Shown here: positions 1 to 10,215 of the stretch, one piece after another | Position numbering within the stretch: position 1 is the first letter of the stretch | Layout: each line of letters opens with the position of its first letter | NCBI RefSeq assembly: GCF_008312935.1 | Contig: NZ_VSZO01000079.1 | Span: forward strand, 186,001 to 250,000 | Length of the DNA stretch: 64,000 nt | Direction of reading: 5' to 3' | Source of the DNA: Roseiconus lacunae | GTDB taxonomy: Bacteria > Planctomycetota > Planctomycetia > Pirellulales > Pirellulaceae | Position numbers and translations under genes: made by a program | The notes under the pieces: model-generated | What the model was told of the DNA's origin: nothing | Seen by the model: only the letters and a program-made list of their open reading frames with translations | Database searches by the model: none

Positions 1-363
1 ACCAGACTTGCTCGACATCTGCACTCCATAGAAGCCAAGCTTTTCGAATACTTTGTATTTCTGCAGTGCTTGCGCATCGATCGGAGCAAAAAAATGTCGA
101 GGGCTGAGCAATGTTTCGTTCAAAAAGTGGGCGATCAGCGGGTCCCACCACGAAGGATGATTGGCATAGACGATCAGCGGTCGGTTTCCGATGGCGGCGA
201 TTCGCTCGCGACCTACTGTAGTCACCGCGACCGCATGAAAATGACGTCGCAAGTATCGGCGCAGGAATCGCTGGAAGCCAGCTAAAAACCAACCCGGCGA
301 TGGCTTTGATAACGACGCTGATGGTGTGACATCAGGCGTTAAGTCTTCGGAAGGCTCGATCAC
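1..363 (-). CDS. lysophospholipid acyltransferase family protein (partial, runs off window start)
   Basis: Only the N-terminal ~121 residues lie in the window. The translation contains NHPSWWDP at about residues 60-67, which fits the NHxSxxD-type catalytic motif of PlsC/LPLAT acyltransferases, preceded by GNRPLIVYA as expected for the strand before it. It is the third gene of a minus-strand group after an aldehyde dehydrogenase and a CrtN/CrtP-like oxidase. Acyltransferases in that setting acylate carotenoid end groups (compare staphyloxanthin CrtO), so a carotenoid-tailoring role is inferred from context. The start is uncertain: no ATG lies between the upstream in-frame stop and the conserved region, and the GTG at 363-361 is the best candidate although it has no obvious Shine-Dalgarno. 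Confidence 0.72.
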   Translation of the reverse strand, partial: MIEPSEDLTPDVTPSASLSKPSPGWFLAGFQRFLRRYLRRHFHAVAVTTVGRERIAAIGNRPLIVYANHPSWWDPLIAHFLNETLLSPRHFFAPIDAQALQKYKVFEKLGFYGVQMSSKSG

Positions 364-508
364 GGGGAAACCATCACATGCGGCACGAGTGCTTCGTTAC
401 AACTGATACTGGGTATGCGATCTATCGGTCGACAGGTATTGCCCAGTGATCGCCGAGACGGTGGCAACCGCTATGGGGCAGGTCCTGGTTTTACGTGCTA
501 TCGAAACA

Positions 509-2089
509 CTAAGATCGAGCGCCGGTGAGTTTCCCGCCGCGTGCGTCTTGGTCAAGCGAATCGGCGGCGATCCAGCCGCTCATCATCACCATTGGCATCC
601 CCGGTCCCGGGTGTGCCGCACCGCCGGCAAGATACAAGCCTTCGAGATCTTTGCGGCGGTTGCCTGGCTTGAACGCTCCGGTAAATTTGCCGTGGCTAGC
701 CAAGCCATAGATCGCGCCGTTTAAGACTCGATAGCGATTGTGAATTCCTTCGGGCGTCAGTGAAGCTTCGTAGACGATCGCATCGCGAATCCCTTTGGTG
801 CCCGCACAAGATTCCAGTTTGTCCAGGATGACCTCGCGGTATTCGGGAAGCATCTTTTTCCAATCGTGATGCTCTCGCAAGTATGGCGTGTGAACCAGGA
901 TATAAAGTGCCTCGCAACCTTCCGGGGCGACATCGGGTTCGGAGATCGCAGGGGCACAGACGTAGGCCGTCGGGTCCGGTGCTGGCTCGCCCCGATCGTA
1001 GATGTACTCGAATTCTTTTTCGGGATCTTTCGAGAAAACAAAATTGTGGTGCAACAGTTGTTCGTAACGACGGTTTAATCCCAGATACAACACCACGCCG
1101 CTACATGCCGGTGAGTAGCGATTCGATTTTTCGAAACGCTTCGACTGGTCCGTCCCGTCCAATAATTCACGATACGTTCGTACCGCGTCACAATTGCTAA
1201 CGACCGCATCGCAAGGCAACAATTCGCCGTTGGCAGTCACAACGCCGGTCACGCGTTTCTCATTCGACTCGATCCGCATCACGTCGACACCGGTTCGGAT
1301 GTCGACGCCAAGCTCCTCGGCCAGTTTGGCCAGGCCTTCGGGTACCGCTCGGGTGCCTCCGACGGGATACCAGATACCTTCTTCGGTTTGCATGTGGGCG
1401 ATGCTGCACAAGACCGCCGGAGACGCGTAAGGCGATGACCCGACGTACTGCGTGAAGTGATCCATCATTTGAGATACACGTCCGTCGGGTACGTGCGATC
1501 GCACAACGCTGGCGACGCTCTTGCCCATTCGCAGCGACAAAACATCCTTCAGCACGCTCAATGAAAACGCGCCACCGACATCCATCGTGTCCGCCAGTCC
1601 GCCGACCGATCGCCAAAAGAAGAAACGGTCGGAGACCTCATGCAAATGCTTGCTCAAACCGATAAAGCGTTCGTAACCGGCGCCGTTGATGTCGCCGCCG
1701 GTGAACTCGGCAAGGTGCCGCTTCATCTGTTCGACATCGCTGACTAAATCTAACACGCTGTTTTCGTTGCCCAGGTTTCCCTTGCCGTCGCTTTCATAAA
1801 AGCAACGCCACTGTGGATCGAGCGGCAGGATTTCAACGTAGTCTTCCATGTTGCGGCCGGCTTCGTCAAAAACGCGTTTCAAAACGCTTGGGACGGTCAA
1901 AATGGTCGGCCCCATGTCGAACCGGTATCCTTCGGCGACATGCTGGGCGGCTTTACCGCCGACCCAATCGTTCTTGTCCAACAGCGTGACGTTGTGACCA
2001 CGGGCGGCCAAGACACAGGCACTGGACAATCCTGCCAGTCCGGCGCCAACGACAATGACATTTTTCCGGTCCGAATCCGCCGCGATCAT
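509..2089 (-). CDS. CrtN/CrtP/CrtI-like FAD-dependent carotenoid desaturase/oxidase
   Basis: 526-residue flavoprotein. The N-terminus has the dinucleotide-binding signature VVGAGLAGLSSA followed about 30 residues later by the acidic end of the second strand (LLDKNDWVGG). Near the C-terminus GAAHPGPGMPMVMMSG is the second FAD-contact motif typical of phytoene desaturases. The frame runs upstream to 2140, but only from a TTG; the ATG at 2089 has an AGGA about 10 nt ahead and is followed directly by the FAD motif, so it was chosen. It lies just downstream of an aldehyde dehydrogenase and upstream of an acyltransferase. That trio matches the squalene-derived C30 carotenoid pathway described for planctomycetes, where CrtN desaturates and CrtP oxidises the terminal methyl. 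The pairing with ALDH slightly favours a CrtP-like role, but sequence alone does not separate the two. Confidence 0.87.
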   Translation of the reverse strand: MIAADSDRKNVIVVGAGLAGLSSACVLAARGHNVTLLDKNDWVGGKAAQHVAEGYRFDMGPTILTVPSVLKRVFDEAGRNMEDYVEILPLDPQWRCFYESDGKGNLGNENSVLDLVSDVEQMKRHLAEFTGGDINGAGYERFIGLSKHLHEVSDRFFFWRSVGGLADTMDVGGAFSLSVLKDVLSLRMGKSVASVVRSHVPDGRVSQMMDHFTQYVGSSPYASPAVLCSIAHMQTEEGIWYPVGGTRAVPEGLAKLAEELGVDIRTGVDVMRIESNEKRVTGVVTANGELLPCDAVVSNCDAVRTYRELLDGTDQSKRFEKSNRYSPACSGVVLYLGLNRRYEQLLHHNFVFSKDPEKEFEYIYDRGEPAPDPTAYVCAPAISEPDVAPEGCEALYILVHTPYLREHHDWKKMLPEYREVILDKLESCAGTKGIRDAIVYEASLTPEGIHNRYRVLNGAIYGLASHGKFTGAFKPGNRRKDLEGLYLAGGAAHPGPGMPMVMMSGWIAADSLDQDARGGKLTGARS

Positions 2090-2156
2090 GTTATGAATTC
2101 CTGTTTCGATGAAGGTCGCTGTATTCTTTCCGAGCGACAAGTGCGACCGAACCCGA

Positions 2157-3572
2157 CTATGACGAGTCGTCCTCGTCAGCCTTTGTTTTGACGCTCGCCT
2201 GCATCAGCTTCAAGCCCGCCACTCGTTTTTGTAAGCCTCGGCCATGCAAAAATGTCATCAATCCCTGTAGCAAGCCTCGATCACGCGGTGTTCTGCGATC
2301 CAGGTGAGGTGTCATTCGACCACGGCGCGAACTCACTACGCGGATTGTCGTCATCGCCAGCAGTCCTTCGCGGCCCCGGGTCACCCCGAATCCACTTTTA
2401 CCGCGACCACCGAACGGCAATCGTGGATCCGCCGTCGGTGCGATCAGGTCGTTGATCACCACCGTGCCGACGCGCAGCCGTTCGGCGATCGAGCGGGCTC
2501 GTTTTTCCGAGCCAAAAACGCTTGCCGCTAAGCGGTAATCACATTTGTTGACGACATCGATCATTGCTTCCACCCGATCGACTTCGATCACCGAAATCAC
2601 CGGTGCGAAGATATCAGCGTTGGCGATCGGATCGCTCGGTTTGACATCGGTCAATACCAGCGGCGCGATCCGACCGGTAGTGCGCAGTTTTTGTTCGTCG
2701 TAAAGACATCTTGTTTCGTCTGCGCCACGGCGCAAGGCCGAAGCAAGGTTGTCGGCCAGGCTTCCGCGAGCCGCGGGATGGACGACGACTTCTGAGGCAT
2801 CCTTCAGTTCTTCAGTGAGGGCGCCCACGACCTTGTCACGATCTTTTTTCAAAACAAGCAAACGTCGCGGGCCGATGCACGTTGCGCCGCCATTGAACGT
2901 CAACCCGAAACGGATCGCCTTCACCAGCCGCCCCGTATCGCAACCGGGAATCGCCAGTACCGCGTCGCAGCCGCTAAGTTCCATGATCGATGCCGCCAAT
3001 GTTGACGACGATCGGGCGAGCACATTCTGGCCAGTCGCCGCCGAACCTGTCAGCACGATTAAATCGACGCCCGCATCGATCGCTCCGGTCGCCGATTCGA
3101 CATCGCTGCCGAGTAGTCGAAGTTTTGATTGATCGAAGCCGACGTCTCGAAAACAGTCAACAAGGATCTCGGCGGAACGTTCTGTTCCAGCGGCGGGTTT
3201 AAATTGAACGGTGTTGCCTGCGGCGAGTGCTTGTGCGATTTGCACGCCGGGGAGCAACACGGGATAGTTCCAGGTGCCCAGAACCAATACGTCACCGTGG
3301 GGGACACGCTCGATCACCGAAGTCACACCGCTGAGCCAAAGTGGACGACCGAGCCGACCGGCCGACCGAGATCGTAGGACTTTCCCTCCATGTTTGCCGA
3401 GCCAGCGCAAGCTGGAGCAGAACGGTAGCAGCTCTCCAGTGATTGTTTCGACCGGGTCAACACGCCAGTCGCTACTACATGCGTCAACGAATTCATCGCA
3501 ACGCTCAACAATGATAGGAGCGATCGAAGCGATACGCCGGCAGCGTTGGCGGAGAGTGTCGTCTTGGATCAT
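2157..3572 (-). CDS. NAD(P)-dependent aldehyde dehydrogenase, probably carotenoid aldehyde oxidation
   Basis: 471-residue class 3-like aldehyde dehydrogenase. Visible elements are the Rossmann glycine motif LTGSAATG (about 174-181), the general base Glu198 in MELSG, the catalytic Cys232 in GGATCIGP, and a late PFGGRGKSGFG block. It oxidises an aldehyde to an acid. As first gene of the carotenoid operon (the next start is 67 nt past its stop), it most plausibly converts a terminal carotenoid aldehyde to the carboxylate, as AldH does in C30 carotenoid synthesis. This substrate is inferred from context. The start is an ATG; no strong Shine-Dalgarno is seen. The ~470 bp upstream, shared divergently with acetyl-CoA synthetase, holds one copy of the dispersed palindrome. 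Confidence 0.85.
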   Translation of the reverse strand: MIQDDTLRQRCRRIASIAPIIVERCDEFVDACSSDWRVDPVETITGELLPFCSSLRWLGKHGGKVLRSRSAGRLGRPLWLSGVTSVIERVPHGDVLVLGTWNYPVLLPGVQIAQALAAGNTVQFKPAAGTERSAEILVDCFRDVGFDQSKLRLLGSDVESATGAIDAGVDLIVLTGSAATGQNVLARSSSTLAASIMELSGCDAVLAIPGCDTGRLVKAIRFGLTFNGGATCIGPRRLLVLKKDRDKVVGALTEELKDASEVVVHPAARGSLADNLASALRRGADETRCLYDEQKLRTTGRIAPLVLTDVKPSDPIANADIFAPVISVIEVDRVEAMIDVVNKCDYRLAASVFGSEKRARSIAERLRVGTVVINDLIAPTADPRLPFGGRGKSGFGVTRGREGLLAMTTIRVVSSRRGRMTPHLDRRTPRDRGLLQGLMTFLHGRGLQKRVAGLKLMQASVKTKADEDDSS

Positions 3573-4040
3573 GGTGTCGATCGCTCGAATGCGTCGTCTG
3601 TTTTTGTGAGTGTTTCGTCAGCGTTTGAAATTGGAATCAGCCGCATGGCGTTAGCCACGGTTGCTGAGCCATCATCGGCGCTTACACCCGTCGACTAAAG
3701 ACTCGCACCTGGATATCGGAATGGAACCAAGCACACGCAAATTGATTGTGCAATGAAGAGTAGCCTACGAAGCCACCCACTTGGCCCAGACGGGCATGCT
3801 GCCAATCGGACTGACCGTGCGAAGTTGTAGCGGTCAGCCAAGGGAGAACGCGCATTTTTGTCACGTCTGGTCGTCCGGATAGTTGCGAGTATTGGCTACG
3901 AAGGCAACTTATCTGCCATGTCGACTTGTGGCCAATATCCCACCCCAAACCGGTAGACTATGCGCGGCGGACGGAAACTATTTAGACTATCCCCCGTCCT
4001 TCCCGCCACCCAACCTCGAACCGTTTGGAATTATTACTCG
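3573..4040. other. divergent intergenic region between aldehyde dehydrogenase and acsA
   Basis: About 470 bp with no convincing gene. It must hold the promoters of both flanking operons and contains one copy of the dispersed palindrome (3634-3697). Short open frames here lack family resemblance and a good ribosome site. An in-frame ATG at 3960 precedes the acsA start but would add a 27-residue tail not expected in the family. Confidence 0.6.
3634..3697 (+). repeat. dispersed 70-80 bp palindrome, copy A
   Basis: The left arm carries AATCAGCCGCATGGCG then TTAGCCACGGTT; the right arm GGCGCTTACACCCGTCGAC is a degenerate form of the family's GGGCTAACGCCCGTCGGCTG. This is the only clear copy that lies between divergent genes rather than behind a gene's 3' end. 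Confidence 0.65.
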
Positions 4041-5999
4041 ATGTCCGATTCCGCTGCCGGCCAAATTGACCACGTCCTCGATGAAACTCGACTCTTCCCG
4101 CCTGCGGCCGAGTTTACCGAAAAGGCCGTGATTTCGTCGCAGGAACAGTACGAAGATCTGTACCGTCGCGCCCTCGAAGATCGGGACGGATTTTGGAAGG
4201 AACAAGCGCTCGAACATCTACACTGGTTCGAGCCATTCGGTGACGTTTGCCAGTGGGAAGCACCGCATGCGAAGTGGTTTGTCGGCGGCAAGACGAACGC
4301 CAGTTACAACTGTGTCGATCGCAACATCGATCAAGGTCGTGGCGACAAGGTCGCGATCATCTGGGAAGGCGAACCGGGCGATACACGTACGCTGACGTAC
4401 AACGAATTAAAGATCGAAGTCTGCAAATGCGCCGCGGCATTGAAAGAGCTTGGCATCGGGCAGGGTGACGTGGTCAGCATCTACATGCCGATGACGCCGG
4501 AATTGGCAATCGCGATGCTGGCTTGTGCACGAATCGGCGCGATCCATTCGGTGATCTTTGCCGGTTTCAGTGCCGAATCGATTGCCGATCGCAACCAAGA
4601 CGCCGAAGCAAAGTTGGTCATCACATCCGATGGACTCCATCGTCGTGGCAAAGTTTTACCGCTAAAAAAGACCGTCGATGAGGCTTTAGAAAAGTCACCC
4701 TCGGTTCAAACATGCCTGGTTCTGAAACGAGTCGGCAATGACGCCCCGATGACCGAAGGCCGGGATGTGTGGTGGCACGACGTTGTTGATAAGCAATCCG
4801 GTGACCTCCCAGCCGAACCGCTCGATAGCGAAACCACGCTATTCATCCTGTACACCTCTGGTAGCACCGGTAAACCCAAAGGCATTCGGCACACCACTGC
4901 CGGTTACAACCTGTGGGCCAAGCGAACGTTTGATTGGGTGTTCGATCATCGTGACGATGATATCTATTGGTGCACGGCAGACTGCGGATGGATCACCGGA
5001 CATAGCTATATCGTTTATGGTCCGTTGACGGCGGGCGCGACTTGTTTGATGTACGAGGGCGCTCCGAACTTTCCCGCCGAAGATCGCTTTTGGGATCTGG
5101 TCGAAAAATACAAAGTTACGATTCTCTATACCGCTCCGACCGCGATTCGTGCGTTCATCAAGTGGGGCGACGAGCACGTCGAGAAGCACGATCTATCCAG
5201 CTTGCGGCTTCTCGGAAGCGTTGGCGAGGGCATCAACCCAGAAGCTTGGATGTGGTATCACGAAAAGATCGGCGGCGGTCGCTGTCCCATCGTCGATACG
5301 TGGTGGCAAACCGAAACGGGCGGCCTGATGATGAGCCCCTTGCCAGGTATTACACCGACGAAGCCGGGATCTTGCACGCGTCCACTGCCCGGAGTTTCTC
5401 CGGCGATCATTGACGAGAGCGGTTCGGCCGTCGAAGGCGAAAACGGTGGCATGCTGTGCATCGATCAACCTTGGCCAGGCATGTTGCGCGGCGTCTGGGG
5501 GGACGACGAGCGATTCGTTGATACCTACTGGGCGACCGTTCCCGGCAAATACCTGACCGGTGACAATGCCCGTCGCGACTCCGATGGCTACTACTGGATC
5601 ATGGGCCGTATCGATGACGTGATCAATGTTTCCGGGCATCGGCTCAGTACGATCGAAGTCGAGAGCGCCTTGGTCAGCCATGATGCAGTCGCCGAAGCGG
5701 CGGTTGTCGGGCGTCCCGATGACATCAAAGGCCAAGCGATTTGTGCCTTCGTGACCGTGACCACCGCCGATCCAGGCGACGAACTTCGTCAAGAGTTACG
5801 CCAACACGTCCGCAAGCAGATCGGTGCACTCGCCCAACCCGATGACATCCGTTTTGCAGCCTCGGTTCCCAAAACGCGAAGCGGAAAAATCATGCGGCGG
5901 TTGCTGCGCGACATCGCGGCGGGACGGGAAGCGGCCGGTGACACCAGCACGTTGGAAGATTACTCCGTGCTCGCGAAGCTTCGCGAAGAAGGTAGTTGA
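4041..5999 (+). CDS. acsA: acetyl-CoA synthetase (acetate--CoA ligase, AMP-forming)
   Basis: 652 residues, the same length as the usual enzyme. It activates acetate through acetyl-AMP to acetyl-CoA in the cytoplasm. The P-loop-like motif [12 protein letters not shown] lies at about residue 270, the adenylate motif [10 protein letters not shown] follows, and the C-terminal domain has [20 protein letters not shown] (A8 hinge). A late [10 protein letters not shown] contains the lysine (about residue 615) that protein acetylation normally controls. The ATG at 4041 was preferred over an in-frame ATG at 3960 because family members begin close to the LDETRLFPP motif. The gene stands alone, divergent from the carotenoid operon and convergent with the dehydratase at 6.2-7.7 kb. 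Confidence 0.95.
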   Translation: MSDSAAGQIDHVLDETRLFPPAAEFTEKAVISSQEQYEDLYRRALEDRDGFWKEQALEHLHWFEPFGDVCQWEAPHAKWFVGGKTNASYNCVDRNIDQGRGDKVAIIWEGEPGDTRTLTYNELKIEVCKCAAALKELGIGQGDVVSIYMPMTPELAIAMLACARIGAIHSVIFAGFSAESIADRNQDAEAKLVITSDGLHRRGKVLPLKKTVDEALEKSPSVQTCLVLKRVGNDAPMTEGRDVWWHDVVDKQSGDLPAEPLDSETTLFILYTSGSTGKPKGIRHTTAGYNLWAKRTFDWVFDHRDDDIYWCTADCGWITGHSYIVYGPLTAGATCLMYEGAPNFPAEDRFWDLVEKYKVTILYTAPTAIRAFIKWGDEHVEKHDLSSLRLLGSVGEGINPEAWMWYHEKIGGGRCPIVDTWWQTETGGLMMSPLPGITPTKPGSCTRPLPGVSPAIIDESGSAVEGENGGMLCIDQPWPGMLRGVWGDDERFVDTYWATVPGKYLTGDNARRDSDGYYWIMGRIDDVINVSGHRLSTIEVESALVSHDAVAEAAVVGRPDDIKGQAICAFVTVTTADPGDELRQELRQHVRKQIGALAQPDDIRFAASVPKTRSGKIMRRLLRDIAAGREAAGDTSTLEDYSVLAKLREEGS

Positions 6000-6095
6000 T
6001 CGTCGACGCGAGGAACGCGGTGCGGCTGTCTAGATGTCGCGACACGCCGGGCGAACGTGGCTACCGCTTGGCGGCCTCCTGTATTCATCAGGCCA

Positions 6096-6175
6096 CAGGC
6101 CCGTCAAAGCACAGGCCCGGCAAAGCACAGGCCCGGCAAAGCACAGGCCCGTCAAAGCACTGGCCCGTCAAAGCA
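6096..6175. repeat. tandem repeat, five 16 bp units
   Basis: Five head-to-tail copies of CAGGCCCGTCAAAGCA, with G/T at position 9 and A/T at position 2 as the only differences, followed by a decayed sixth copy. The block overlaps the 3' end of the minus-strand dehydratase gene: its stop codon (6168-6170) is the TCA of the fifth unit, and the final Gly-Pro-Val-Leu codons lie in the fifth unit and decayed sixth. It sits between two convergent genes. Confidence 0.9.
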
Positions 6176-7727
6176 CTGGGCCGACGGTCCAAGGGACGAA
6201 CTCATGGTCGCCGAAACCGTTTCGTTCGCTTGCCGTCGACTCACCGCTTGCCACGCGCAAGGCAAACTCGAAAAACTCATCACCGAGCTGATCGAGTGTT
6301 TTACCCGCGATCGCCTCGCCCGCATTCAAGTCCATGTCGTCGGGCATTCGTTCGAACAGTTCGGAGTTGGATGCGATCTTGATCACGGGCGTCGGCTTGC
6401 ATCCAAAACAACTTCCGCGTCCGGTCGAAAACAGGACCAAGTTCGCACCGCCGGCGACCTTGCCGGTCACGCTGGATGGATCGAAGCCGGGTGAATCCAT
6501 CACCACCAATCCTTTCGCGGTTACCCGTTCGGCGTAGTCGTAAACGGCTTCGAGCGCGGTCAGCCCGCTTTTGGACACCGCGCCGAGCGATTTTTCGGTG
6601 ATCGTAGTCAGGCCACCGGCTTTGTTACCGATCGAAGGATTGTTATCCAATTGCCCTCCGTAGAAAGCGACATAGTCTTGCCACCAACGGATCAGATCGA
6701 CCAATCGCTGAGCGACTTCGGGGCTGCGGCTGCGTTGGCAGAGTAAATGCTCGGCGCCGTACAGTTCGGTCGTTTCCGAAATGATTGACGTGCCACCACA
6801 GGCGACGATGCGATCCGACACGGCACCGATCGCCGGGTTGGCCGTGATCCCCGAATAGCCGTCGCTGCCACCGCATTCGACACCGATCACGAGGTGTGAC
6901 GCGTCGACGGTGGAACGTTTCGCTTCGTTGGCGCGATCGAGTAGCTGTTCGACCAATGTTTCGGCGTGGTCAATCGTGACGGCCGAGCCGCCTTCGGTTT
7001 GCATGGTTAAAACGGGAACACGATCGTCACGTGTGATCGGTTTCCCATCGGGGGCATGTAGCGGGACGACCCCGTGGTGTTCTGCCAGATAGCCCGGGGT
7101 ATTCTGTTCGCAGCCGAGACCGATGATCAGACGCCCGCCGACGTTGGGATGTTGTGCATAGCCCGCCATGGTACGAGCGATCATCTGATGCTTGCGGCTA
7201 CCCAGAGCCAACGCACATCCGGTGGTGTGGGTGGCCGCGAAGACACCGTCCACATTGGGCCAACGACGCATGCGTTGCTCGTCGAACCGTTGCACGACTT
7301 TGTGGCACACCGTCGCACTGCAATTGACCGTCGATAGCACCGCGACATAGTTACGCGTTCCCACGCGACCGTCGGCGCGGACGTAACCTTCGAAGGTTCG
7401 ACGTATGGGCGGCGGTGCCTGCGGCGGGGCGGTGCTGCGGATGACTGATTCGACTTCATGATGGTCAGTCAGATTGTGACTATGGACGTGATCGCCAGGG
7501 AAAATCAGCGAGGTCGATTTGCCGATCGATTGTCCGTACTTGATCACCGGAGCACCGGCGGCGATTTCTGAGACCGCGATTTTATGTCCCCGCGATATAG
7601 GGGCTCGCGCAATGACATGTCGGTCGCGAACCTGAATGTCTGTTCCAGCCGCGATCTCGGTGACGGCAATGGCCACGTTGTCGCTGTCGTTTAAATAGAC
7701 AACAAGAGGTTGCTTGAGCTGGGCCAT
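6168..7727 (-). CDS. UxaA/GarD-family sugar-acid dehydratase (altronate dehydratase-like)
   Basis: 519 residues with the full two-part architecture: an N-terminal SAF domain (about 1-85, with EIAAGTDIQV and a second AAGAPVIKYG) and a large D-galactarate dehydratase/altronate hydrolase domain (about 115-500). Family-typical stretches include NYVAVLSTVNCSATV, the glycine-rich GLGCEQN, GVECGGSDGYSG and the late GRGSCFGCKPTPVIK. Conserved cysteines fit iron dependence. The reaction expected is dehydration of a sugar acid such as D-altronate to 2-keto-3-deoxygluconate; the substrate cannot be fixed from sequence. The ATG at 7727 begins the conserved SAF domain; the 43 upstream in-frame residues do not look coding. 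It is divergent from sucC, and its 3' end runs into a 16 bp tandem repeat. Confidence 0.88.
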   Translation of the reverse strand: MAQLKQPLVVYLNDSDNVAIAVTEIAAGTDIQVRDRHVIARAPISRGHKIAVSEIAAGAPVIKYGQSIGKSTSLIFPGDHVHSHNLTDHHEVESVIRSTAPPQAPPPIRRTFEGYVRADGRVGTRNYVAVLSTVNCSATVCHKVVQRFDEQRMRRWPNVDGVFAATHTTGCALALGSRKHQMIARTMAGYAQHPNVGGRLIIGLGCEQNTPGYLAEHHGVVPLHAPDGKPITRDDRVPVLTMQTEGGSAVTIDHAETLVEQLLDRANEAKRSTVDASHLVIGVECGGSDGYSGITANPAIGAVSDRIVACGGTSIISETTELYGAEHLLCQRSRSPEVAQRLVDLIRWWQDYVAFYGGQLDNNPSIGNKAGGLTTITEKSLGAVSKSGLTALEAVYDYAERVTAKGLVVMDSPGFDPSSVTGKVAGGANLVLFSTGRGSCFGCKPTPVIKIASNSELFERMPDDMDLNAGEAIAGKTLDQLGDEFFEFALRVASGESTASERNGFGDHEFVPWTVGPVL

Positions 7728-7907
7728 GGCATCGTTTGGGCGGTTTTGTTGTGTGAAATCAATCCAAGCTGGGTTGCGGCCGGGGTGCCTATGGTTCCGA
7801 TCACCACTCGCCGGGCTTATATTCCCGAAATTGGTGCCTTCATGCCAGGGCGCCACGAAAACAAGAGTGCAATCTCATAGCGACCCACCAACGCGATCGG
7901 ACGACCG

Positions 7908-9095
7908 ATGAAAATCCACGAATTCCAGGGCAAGGAACTGTTTCGAAAGGCCGGGGTGCCGGTATTGGAGGGCATCGTCGCCAAGACGCCCGACGAAGCG
8001 GCCCAGGCGTACGACAAGCTCGGCGGCAAAATTGCCGTGGTAAAATCTCAAATCCATGCCGGTGGCCGAGGAAAAGGGACCGTCATCGATAACCCCAATC
8101 AGCACGGCGTTGTGCTCTGTAAGAGCGCCGACGAAGCCCGCGCGGCTGCCGAAGGATTGCTGGGGAAAAAATTGGTCACCATTCAAACCGGTCCCGAAGG
8201 TCAGACTGTCAACCAAATCTTCGTCGAAGCCGGTTGCGACATCGCCCGTGAATTGTATCTCGGGATCGTGCTCGATCGTGCCGCGGCCAAACCCGTTTTA
8301 ATGGTCAGTACCGAAGGCGGGATGGAGATCGAGACGGTGGCCGAGAAGACGCCCGAACTGATCTTCAAAGAACACTTTGACCCGCACGTCGGGTTGGAAG
8401 CGTTTCAAGTTCGCAAGATCTGTAAGAAGCTGGGCATTTCCGGCGCGGCCGCCAAAGCGGCGTTCAAGTTCATGCCCGCGATGTGCAAGTTCTATGTCGA
8501 CTATGACTGCGAACTCGCCGAGATTAACCCATTGGTCATCACCGGCGACGATCAGATGATCGCCCTGGACGCGAAAATCAACTTTGACAACAACGCACTT
8601 TATCGCCACCCCGAATTAGCCGATTTCAGAGACCTTAGCGAAGAAGAGCCCAGCGAAGTCCGAGCGACCGACGCAGGCCTCAGCTATGTCAAACTCGAAG
8701 GCAACATCGGCTGCTTGGTCAACGGAGCCGGTTTGGCGATGTCGACGATGGACATCATCAAGTACCACGGCGGTCAGCCCGCGAACTTTTTGGACGTCGG
8801 CGGCAGTGCGAACGAAGAGCAAGTCACCGAAGCGTTCCGCATCCTGCTTTCCGATCCCAACGTCAAAGGCGTCTTAGTCAACATCTTCGGTGGGATCGCA
8901 CGTTGCACCACGATCGCCGCCGCCGTGATCGCGGCCAGCAAGACGGTCGGATTTGAAGTTCCTCTCGTCGTGCGTCTCGAAGGCACCGAAGTCGAGGAGG
9001 GCCGAAAGATGCTCGCCGATAGTGACGTCGACATCATCACCGCGAGCGACATTACCGATGCCGCCAAGAAAATTGTGGAAGCGACCGGGGTCTGA
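7908..9095 (+). CDS. sucC: succinyl-CoA synthetase (ADP/GDP-forming) subunit beta
   Basis: 395 residues, close to the usual ~390. It begins [19 protein letters not shown], the standard start of the ATP-grasp domain. [12 protein letters not shown] carries nucleotide-contact residues and [10 protein letters not shown] the metal-binding Asn region. The C-terminal CoA-ligase domain has [10 protein letters not shown]. With SucD it interconverts succinyl-CoA and succinate in the TCA cycle with substrate-level phosphorylation. sucD follows 64 bp downstream on the same strand, so the pair forms an operon, with a terminator after sucD. Confidence 0.96.
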   Translation: MKIHEFQGKELFRKAGVPVLEGIVAKTPDEAAQAYDKLGGKIAVVKSQIHAGGRGKGTVIDNPNQHGVVLCKSADEARAAAEGLLGKKLVTIQTGPEGQTVNQIFVEAGCDIARELYLGIVLDRAAAKPVLMVSTEGGMEIETVAEKTPELIFKEHFDPHVGLEAFQVRKICKKLGISGAAAKAAFKFMPAMCKFYVDYDCELAEINPLVITGDDQMIALDAKINFDNNALYRHPELADFRDLSEEEPSEVRATDAGLSYVKLEGNIGCLVNGAGLAMSTMDIIKYHGGQPANFLDVGGSANEEQVTEAFRILLSDPNVKGVLVNIFGGIARCTTIAAAVIAASKTVGFEVPLVVRLEGTEVEEGRKMLADSDVDIITASDITDAAKKIVEATGV

Positions 9096-9159
9096 CCCGA
9101 TCACGCTCGACTGGTTTTTGACAACGACAACACACACTTCGCTAAATGCATAAGATTCA

Positions 9160-10032
9160 ATGAGTATCCTAATCAATGCCGACACCAAAGTGATTTGCCA
9201 AGGGATTACCGGGAAAGCTGGTACATTCCACAGTCTTGGCTGTCGCGACTATGGCACGAAAATGGTCGGTGGCGTAACGCCCGGAAAGGGCGGCCAGAAC
9301 GTCGAAGGCATCCCCGTCTTTGACACCGTCGAAGAAGCGGTTCAAGAAACCGGCGCCGATGCCACGATGATTTTCGTCCCTCCACCATTCACCGCCGACG
9401 CCATCATGGAAGCGCTCGACGCGGGCATCAAAGTCATCGCCGCAATCACCGAAGGCGTCCCCGTCCTGGACATGGTTCGAGTGTATGAGAAAGTTCGTGC
9501 CAGCGACGCCGTCCTGATCGGGCCGAACTGCCCCGGCTTGATCACCCCCGGCGAATGCAAAATTGGCATCATGCCTGGCTATATTCACCAGCCGGGAAAG
9601 GTCGGCGTGATGAGCCGCAGCGGGACGTTGACTTACGAAGCCGTTTGGCAAACGTCCTCGCTCAAGCTTGGCCAAAGCACCTGTGTCGGTTTGGGCGGTG
9701 ACCCCATCGTCGGAACTAACTACATCGATCTGCTCAAACGCTATCAGGCCGACGATCAGACCGAAGCGATCCTGATGATCGGTGAAATCGGCGGTTCGGC
9801 CGAAGAAGAGGCCGCGGCGTTCGTCAAGGAACACGTTACCAAGCCCGTGGCGGCATTCATCGCCGGTCGTACCGCGCCTCCCGGAAAACGTATGGGGCAT
9901 GCCGGTGCGATCATCAGCGGCGGGAAAGGAACGGCGACCGAGAAAGTCGCTGCCTTGGAAGCCGCAGGGATCGTCGTGGCGCCAACCCCCGCCGACATGG
10001 GCAAGGCCGTCGTCGAAGCGATGGGCAAGTAA
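9160..10032 (+). CDS. sucD: succinyl-CoA synthetase subunit alpha
   Basis: 290 residues, normal length. The CoA-binding Rossmann domain opens with [14 protein letters not shown]. The active-site phosphohistidine is His247 in [33 protein letters not shown] is the usual central block. It is the partner of the upstream sucC and carries the CoA site and phosphohistidine of the heterodimer. The ATG at 9160 gives the standard N-terminus. A long hairpin about 30 bp past the stop closes the operon. Confidence 0.96.
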   Translation: MSILINADTKVICQGITGKAGTFHSLGCRDYGTKMVGGVTPGKGGQNVEGIPVFDTVEEAVQETGADATMIFVPPPFTADAIMEALDAGIKVIAAITEGVPVLDMVRVYEKVRASDAVLIGPNCPGLITPGECKIGIMPGYIHQPGKVGVMSRSGTLTYEAVWQTSSLKLGQSTCVGLGGDPIVGTNYIDLLKRYQADDQTEAILMIGEIGGSAEEEAAAFVKEHVTKPVAAFIAGRTAPPGKRMGHAGAIISGGKGTATEKVAALEAAGIVVAPTPADMGKAVVEAMGK

Positions 10033-10061
10033 TCGAGCCGACGATCGTTAAACGCCTCCGT

Positions 10062-10095
10062 TACTCTTTCGCCGGTCGAAACCGGCAAAAGAGTA
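10062..10095 (+). terminator. sucCD transcription terminator hairpin
   Basis: Fifteen-base arms TACTCTTTCGCCGGT and ACCGGCAAAAGAGTA are complementary except for one position and enclose a 4 nt CGAA loop. The hairpin begins 30 bp after the sucD stop. The outer stem is A/T-rich on both sides, so it could also act on the opposite strand. Confidence 0.75.
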
Positions 10096-10150
10096 GCGAC
10101 GAGCCGCGGGAATGCAACAGCGGGCATCCTGTCCGAAGACGCTTGCTCTG

Positions 10151-10215
10151 ATCTATCAGCCGGTGGGCGTTGACTCCGGTTATCGCGATGCAACGTTCGG
10201 CCAGCCTATTGGGCC
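10151..10215 (-). repeat. dispersed palindrome, degenerate copy H
   Basis: ATCAGCCGGTGGGCGTTGAC followed by TCCGGTTAT matches the family's one arm well (reverse orientation); the opposite arm has largely decayed. Located behind sucD. Confidence 0.45.

Noticed and set aside
2090-2140. N-terminal extension of the CrtN/CrtP-like oxidase
   Set aside because: It depends on a TTG start; the ATG at 2089 has a better ribosome site and sits directly before the FAD motif.
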